Of a stretch of DNA of 64,000 nt, positions 59,601 through 64,000 are shown in pieces. The stretch is from NCBI GenBank assembly GCA_032173965.1, contig CM063290.1, positions 9,883,501 to 9,947,500 on the forward strand. The letters are read 5' to 3'. Position numbers and translations under genes: made by a program. This stretch comes from Sitta carolinensis (taxonomy: Eukaryota > Chordata > Aves > Passeriformes > Sittidae). The notes beneath the pieces are model-generated. The model ran no database searches and was not told the origin of the DNA. It saw only the letters and a program-made list of their open reading frames with translations. How positions within the stretch are numbered: position 1 is the stretch's first letter; every line of letters begins with the position of its first letter.

Positions 59601-62370
59601 GTAACCATCTGAGCCAAGTGAAGCCCTGGATGGCTGCTAATGTGCCTTAGAGCTGTGTCCCCTCTTCATTATTAATGTTTAAATCCCATTCAGAAGCACA
59701 GCCATTAATTTTGCTGTTTCCTTGGTGTTGAGGAGGCAGCACAGACAATGTTGAGTGCTCCTGGAGGCAAAAGTCTGGCTGAAAACACCTCCCACTCCAC
59801 TCAGCTGCTGTCCAGGAGGAGCTGGAACTAAGGTCCTTTCATGCAGGTGCTGCTGGTCAGAGAAGGTCTGCTTCAATGAGGAAGGGTCAAATATCTTGGT
59901 GAATGCAGGGGAAGAAAGATTTTATCCTGTCCCTGTCCTGCTTTCATCTCCTCCCTCATATCTTGTTCAGTGCTTTGGGCAATGTCCTGCCCTAACCTGC
60001 CTATGATGCCTTTTCTCAGGTGGGTGGCTGTTGCCTGCCACTCCAAAGTGTCACACCTTTGACAGCAGAGATTATTTCAGAACAAAATAGTTATAAAGTA
60101 GCAACAAGAAGGAGCTGGGGTTTTGAGAAATAATTCCAGCTGTCTTTGGGGGAAATTCCAGCTATTCTTTTGCCCCCCAAAAAAGGGAGAAAAAGTCAAA
60201 AGAAACAAGGCAATATTCATCAGGAAGAAGCAAAAATTTTTCTGATATGTCAATGCTCCCTGACTGGTTCTGGCCAAGTGATCCATGTTCCATGGATGTA
60301 GTCCAGCTTGTCTGGACTCCAAACCTGTAACAGGAGATCCTCTCAGCCCTGTAACAATCCAGTCCCAACCAATAATCAGCTTCACTCTCTTTTCAGAATT
60401 TCGAAACTGAGTTTGGCTGACTTGTGTCCCTAACTGGGAGACACTGTGCAGAATTAGGGTCTCCTCTGTAGAAACCCACTAATAAGCATCTCCTTCTCAT
60501 TAGGAAATGACAATATGCATAAACATAAACATAGGAGCTGTTCATCACTTTACTTAAATATTGAGTCTCTGGGAGCTACAAAGCCTAGCTCTGCTGCAGT
60601 TAAGAGCTTTCCATGTGATGTCCAGAGCAGCAGCAAAATCTCTGATGCTCTGCATGACTCCCTTTGCTGCTTAGCTAGGAGACTGCATCTCCTAGTGAAA
60701 TGGTCAGAGCTAAAGGTGGGGAGGAAAACCTCCTTGTACTCATGAAAGTGATTTACCTGCCACTATTTCCAGTCCTCAAGGGATTTTCTTGTTTCTACTT
60801 TTGATGTACCCTTGCCATGCCCCTGAATTTTTTGCCACAGACTGAACTCTCCAATGGAAGCGTAGTGGGACAGGTTGATGGCAGATGTGGGTTCCTCAGG
60901 AGCTGCAATGGGAACAGGTACATGCATCTTGAGTATTTAGCTCTTTGCTTGGTTTCCCTTCCCATCCCTTTTTCATTTTAGGCTGGTACTGTTGACATAA
61001 ACTGTGTTTAAATTGCTTGCAGAGTTGACAGCCAGCAGTCACGCAGCCTGTTACACTGCTGCTGTTCTCTGTTGCCAGTCACCCCCTGAAACATGGGGCA
61101 GGAAAACGTTTTGTCCAACTCATGGCAAGAAACCATCCCACACTGCTGTGTAAATAACTCCCCTTCTGCCTTATCTGCAGATTTGTGTTTGTTCGTCTGG
61201 GTGTCAGTCCTTTGATATGTCCTACAAACACCCTGATCCCTGTTTGCCTTCCTGATCCCTGCCCCAGTGCTCAGACACTAAATGGAGAGCTCTGACTCAC
61301 CAGTAAAACTGGGATGAGGCAGGGAGTGGGGCTATGCCGAGGTGAAGCCAAAAGGCCATTGGAGGCAGCCAGGAGGGCTTTTGTCCTGCTTGGTTGTTCT
61401 GCTCATTTTTATGTCCTGTGGGAGGGGAAGCTGAAGGCTTGGCATGCAGCTGTGGGATGGCTTTAAGGCATGAATCTTTGACCTGGAAGGCAGCTTTGTT
61501 GGCAGAGGGAGTTCAAGACAGCAAAGGAGGCATTTGTGATTCTGGCCATAGATGCAATGTTGGGACTAGGTCTGCCAAGAAGAATCCCTGGGGACAACTT
61601 TGCCATTCAGTGCAGGCCCCTGGGTATCCCCTATGGCCAGAGCATCCTGCAGTAGAAAAGGCCAGGCTTCTCCAGATGGAACACTAATGAATTTGGATGG
61701 ATTTGCTGTCACAGCCAGCTCCAGCATTTGGACAGCTGCAGATCCAATAGCTCCCTGCAATCAGCTGCATGGCCAAATCTGTGCTGGGGATGGAGCTATT
61801 TCCAGCCATCCTACAGGTGCTGTGGGCACGGCTGGCACATCTGTGAGGTCTGGGATGTGTCTCTGGGTGCCTCTGGCTGCTTGGGCAGAGCAAGGGCTCA
61901 GAGTTGTTTGGAGGAGCAGGAAGTGGCATCTGAGAGGTGGCTGTGGCAGCAGGGAGGCAGGGATGTAAAAGAGGGAGGGGAGAAGGACCCATATTTCTGG
62001 GCTATGGGGCAGTCCAGCAGCACAGGCCGTGGCTTGCTCAGGTGGATGCTGTGGGGAGCAAACATCCCTCGGCACGGGTTTGGGGACCGCATTTCCTGGC
62101 TGGCAGCCACTAGAGGCTGCCCTGCTCCAGCTCCTGAGCTCCCGCTCCTCGGCATGACCGCTGCTTCGCTGCCGTGCTTGGAGGAGACAGGAGAAGACCT
62201 GAAGTTTTATTTTTCTCCTTTCTTCTACTGGCAGGTGTCGCAGCCAGCCTGGGACCTCAGGGATGTACCTGGTGTCCCTGCTCTCAGGCAGAGGAACTGA
62301 GGTACGAGAAGCTGCGTGAGAGCCCAGTGCTTGTGTGTGCTGCTGCCACGAAAGGGGGCAGAGCTCGCCC

Positions 62371-62457
62371 TCTGTATCTGCGTCTGCGTGTCTGCGTGTC
62401 TGCGTGTCTGTGTGTCTTTGTCTCTGTGTCTCTGTGTGTCTGTGTCTCTGTGTGTGT
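62371..62457. repeat. (TGTCTSTG)n-type imperfect simple repeat
   Basis: About 87 bp of TGTCTGCG and TGTCTCTG units. It passes through several frames and accounts for the HTETQRQRHTDTQ-like stretch of a long minus-strand open frame, which is therefore not called as a gene. Confidence 0.9.
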
Positions 62458-63881
62458 AATAACAGAAAAACCTGCAGACCTGCCGGGAGAGCTTGGGGCG
62501 ACCCGATTCTGGAAACTGCTGGGCAGACCTGATGGTTGGGACCTGAAGCACCAGAGCTTCTCTGGGAGAGCTGTAGTGTCTCCAGCTGCACATGCACCCT
62601 CGGTCCTGCACTCACACACCTCTGCAAGCACAGCACCCCTTTGCTAAGCCGCTGTGCCGGGGGAAGCTGACTTCTTAACTTCATTGTCGACGCACTCACT
62701 ACAATGTCCTGTTCAATAGGATTCCTGCCTGTATGGTCCAGGCATTTCTGCCCTGCATGGTGCCAGATGCAGAGATGTAGCTGTAGAAAGGCAAAACCTG
62801 AGCTGTGCTGAGTGGGTTGGAAATATCCCTGAGACAATCCTGCTGCCCTGAGAGAAAGCCATGGTGATGGAGTCGCGAATTCCGGGCAGGATGCATGAGG
62901 TGATCCCATGGGGATGCTGGATGCCAGAACAGATTATCCTGATGGTCCTTCATCGCCTTCAGATGGCTCAAGAGCTTCTGGGCTGATATCACCAAATGCT
63001 CAGCACCAAGCCTTCCTCTCTGCTCCCTTTCATTTGAGGGGGTGTGTGGGTCCCAGCCCTGGTTTGCATGGCACCACACGGGACACTGGGCTGGCTCGAG
63101 GGACAGGGCTAGTGTCACTGGATCTGGCACAATTCCTCGATGTCCCAGCCATCCCAGAAACGGCTGTGTGCTCCATCGTGTGGCAGCAGGCAAGGCGGTA
63201 CTGGGGAGGGATGGTTCCCAGGGAGTCAGGCAGGTTTAGAGTGCTGATGGGTCAAAGCCTCCACTCCTCTCTTTCTCCTTTGATCTCATTCATCGTTGCT
63301 CTTCTCTTTTCTCCTGCGCCCTACAGAGGGTGTCATAAATCCCTGCCTCTGCCCTGCTGCTAATGGGATGCATTGTCCAGAGCCAGCAGGATCCTCAGGT
63401 GATGTAAATTGATGTGGCTGCCCTATGATGAGGGTTCTGGCTATGAATTAGCTCAGGTGAAGATCTGCTCCATAGTTTCTCTTTCATTGTTATCAAAGTC
63501 CGAGCATGGTTTCCGGTGCCTGAAAGTCGCTGCCTTCTATCACATTTGGTCTTTAGCAGACCAGTGTGTTGCAAAGACATCTTCGTTTATCTTCTCAGTG
63601 CATCTGTTGCAGCCGGATGCTTCTCTGACCCTCATGTTTTCAATAATCCTTTTCCTCCTTCCCACCAGCTTTACAGAGCCTTTTATTCGTTTGAGAGATA
63701 AGTATTTATGTATGTGTTGGTGAGGAAAACTTAATCAATGCCTGTGAATAACATTTCTTTGTGTGTTAGACCCATCAGATCTCCCCCAACCCCTTCCTTT
63801 GTTTTGTTGAGGGTTGTTTGGAGTGGGGGTTTTGTTTATTTTTATCCTTTCCCTGCAGGATTCACATTCTGCTCTGGCCAC

Positions 63882-63902
63882 TTTTTTTTTTTTTTTTTTT
63901 TT
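63882..63902. repeat. Poly(T) run, 21 bases
   Basis: A single-base run near the window end, flanked by T/G-rich and pyrimidine-rich DNA. No element was recognised. Confidence 0.9.
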
Positions 63903-64000
63903 CCCTTCCTGAAGTTCAATTGTCAGAGGCAGAAAGTGAATTCTAAGTAAAAGCTGTCATTTTGGAGAGACACCAACCTCATCAGTTCCTGTGACCCACA

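Larger units (their letters stand above)
48841..64000. other. Gene-free flank upstream of MASP1 (15 kb)
   Basis: I found no exon of a known protein, no tRNA or rRNA and no clear retroelement. Simple repeats are listed separately. In other vertebrates SST lies on this side of MASP1 among other genes; no somatostatin-like coding sequence is present, so it would lie beyond the window. AT-rich stretches such as 54420-55100 and 57460-57720 hold homeobox-type TAATTG/ATTTGCAT words, but that alone does not define an element. Confidence 0.5.

Noticed and set aside
61761..62909. Minus-strand open frame of 382 codons
   Set aside because: No recognisable domain, and it runs through an HTETQ-type translation of the simple repeat at 62371-62457. 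Overlapping frames are open as well, so it is probably chance.

Overview
This is vertebrate nuclear DNA, almost certainly from a bird and probably a songbird. Coding exons are short, separated by introns with GT..AG borders and followed by AATAAA signals. CR1-type retroposon remnants and an LTR of a type I associate with songbirds lie between them. The gene content fits: the MASP1 locus carries the MASP-3 protease exon but no recognisable MASP-1 protease exons, a loss described for birds. No bacterial, rRNA, tRNA or CRISPR feature was seen.

Layout. (1) 1381-5882, plus strand: PDCD1 (PD-1), five complete coding exons for 282 aa, with signal peptide, IgV domain, membrane helix, ITIM and ITSM, and a polyadenylation signal at 6479. 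(2) 6.5-14.5 kb: non-coding, with a probable LTR-derived block at about 10.8-12.25 kb. (3) 14983-16952, plus strand: a two-exon receptor-transporting protein (RTP, 3CxxC zinc ribbon) gene for 306 aa, with an internal 25-residue tandem repeat, a C-terminal membrane helix and an ISRE-like site about 420 bp upstream. (4) 17.74-18.25 kb: a solo LTR, then non-coding DNA with a small CpG-rich patch near 19.4-19.7 kb. (5) 23342-44346, minus strand: MASP1 in eleven coding exons, CUB1-EGF-CUB2-CCP1-CCP2-serine protease. Coding exon 1 contributes only ATGAG and lies in a CpG-rich region. (6) 44.7-64 kb: about 19 kb without a recognisable gene, with a second strong CpG-rich block at about 48.04-48.84 kb and several simple repeats.

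The three genes are all immune genes but act separately: a T-cell inhibitory receptor, a probably interferon-regulated chaperone-like protein, and a complement protease. Their order is the most informative feature of the locus. In human, PDCD1 sits beside RTP5 on chromosome 2q, while MASP1 sits beside RTP4/RTP1/RTP2 on 3q; here one RTP gene joins the two neighbourhoods.

Caveat: MASP1 as written is frameshifted in three exons, each time by loss of one or two bases in short homopolymers. I read these as probable assembly errors, not proof of a pseudogene. PDCD1 and RTP are intact.
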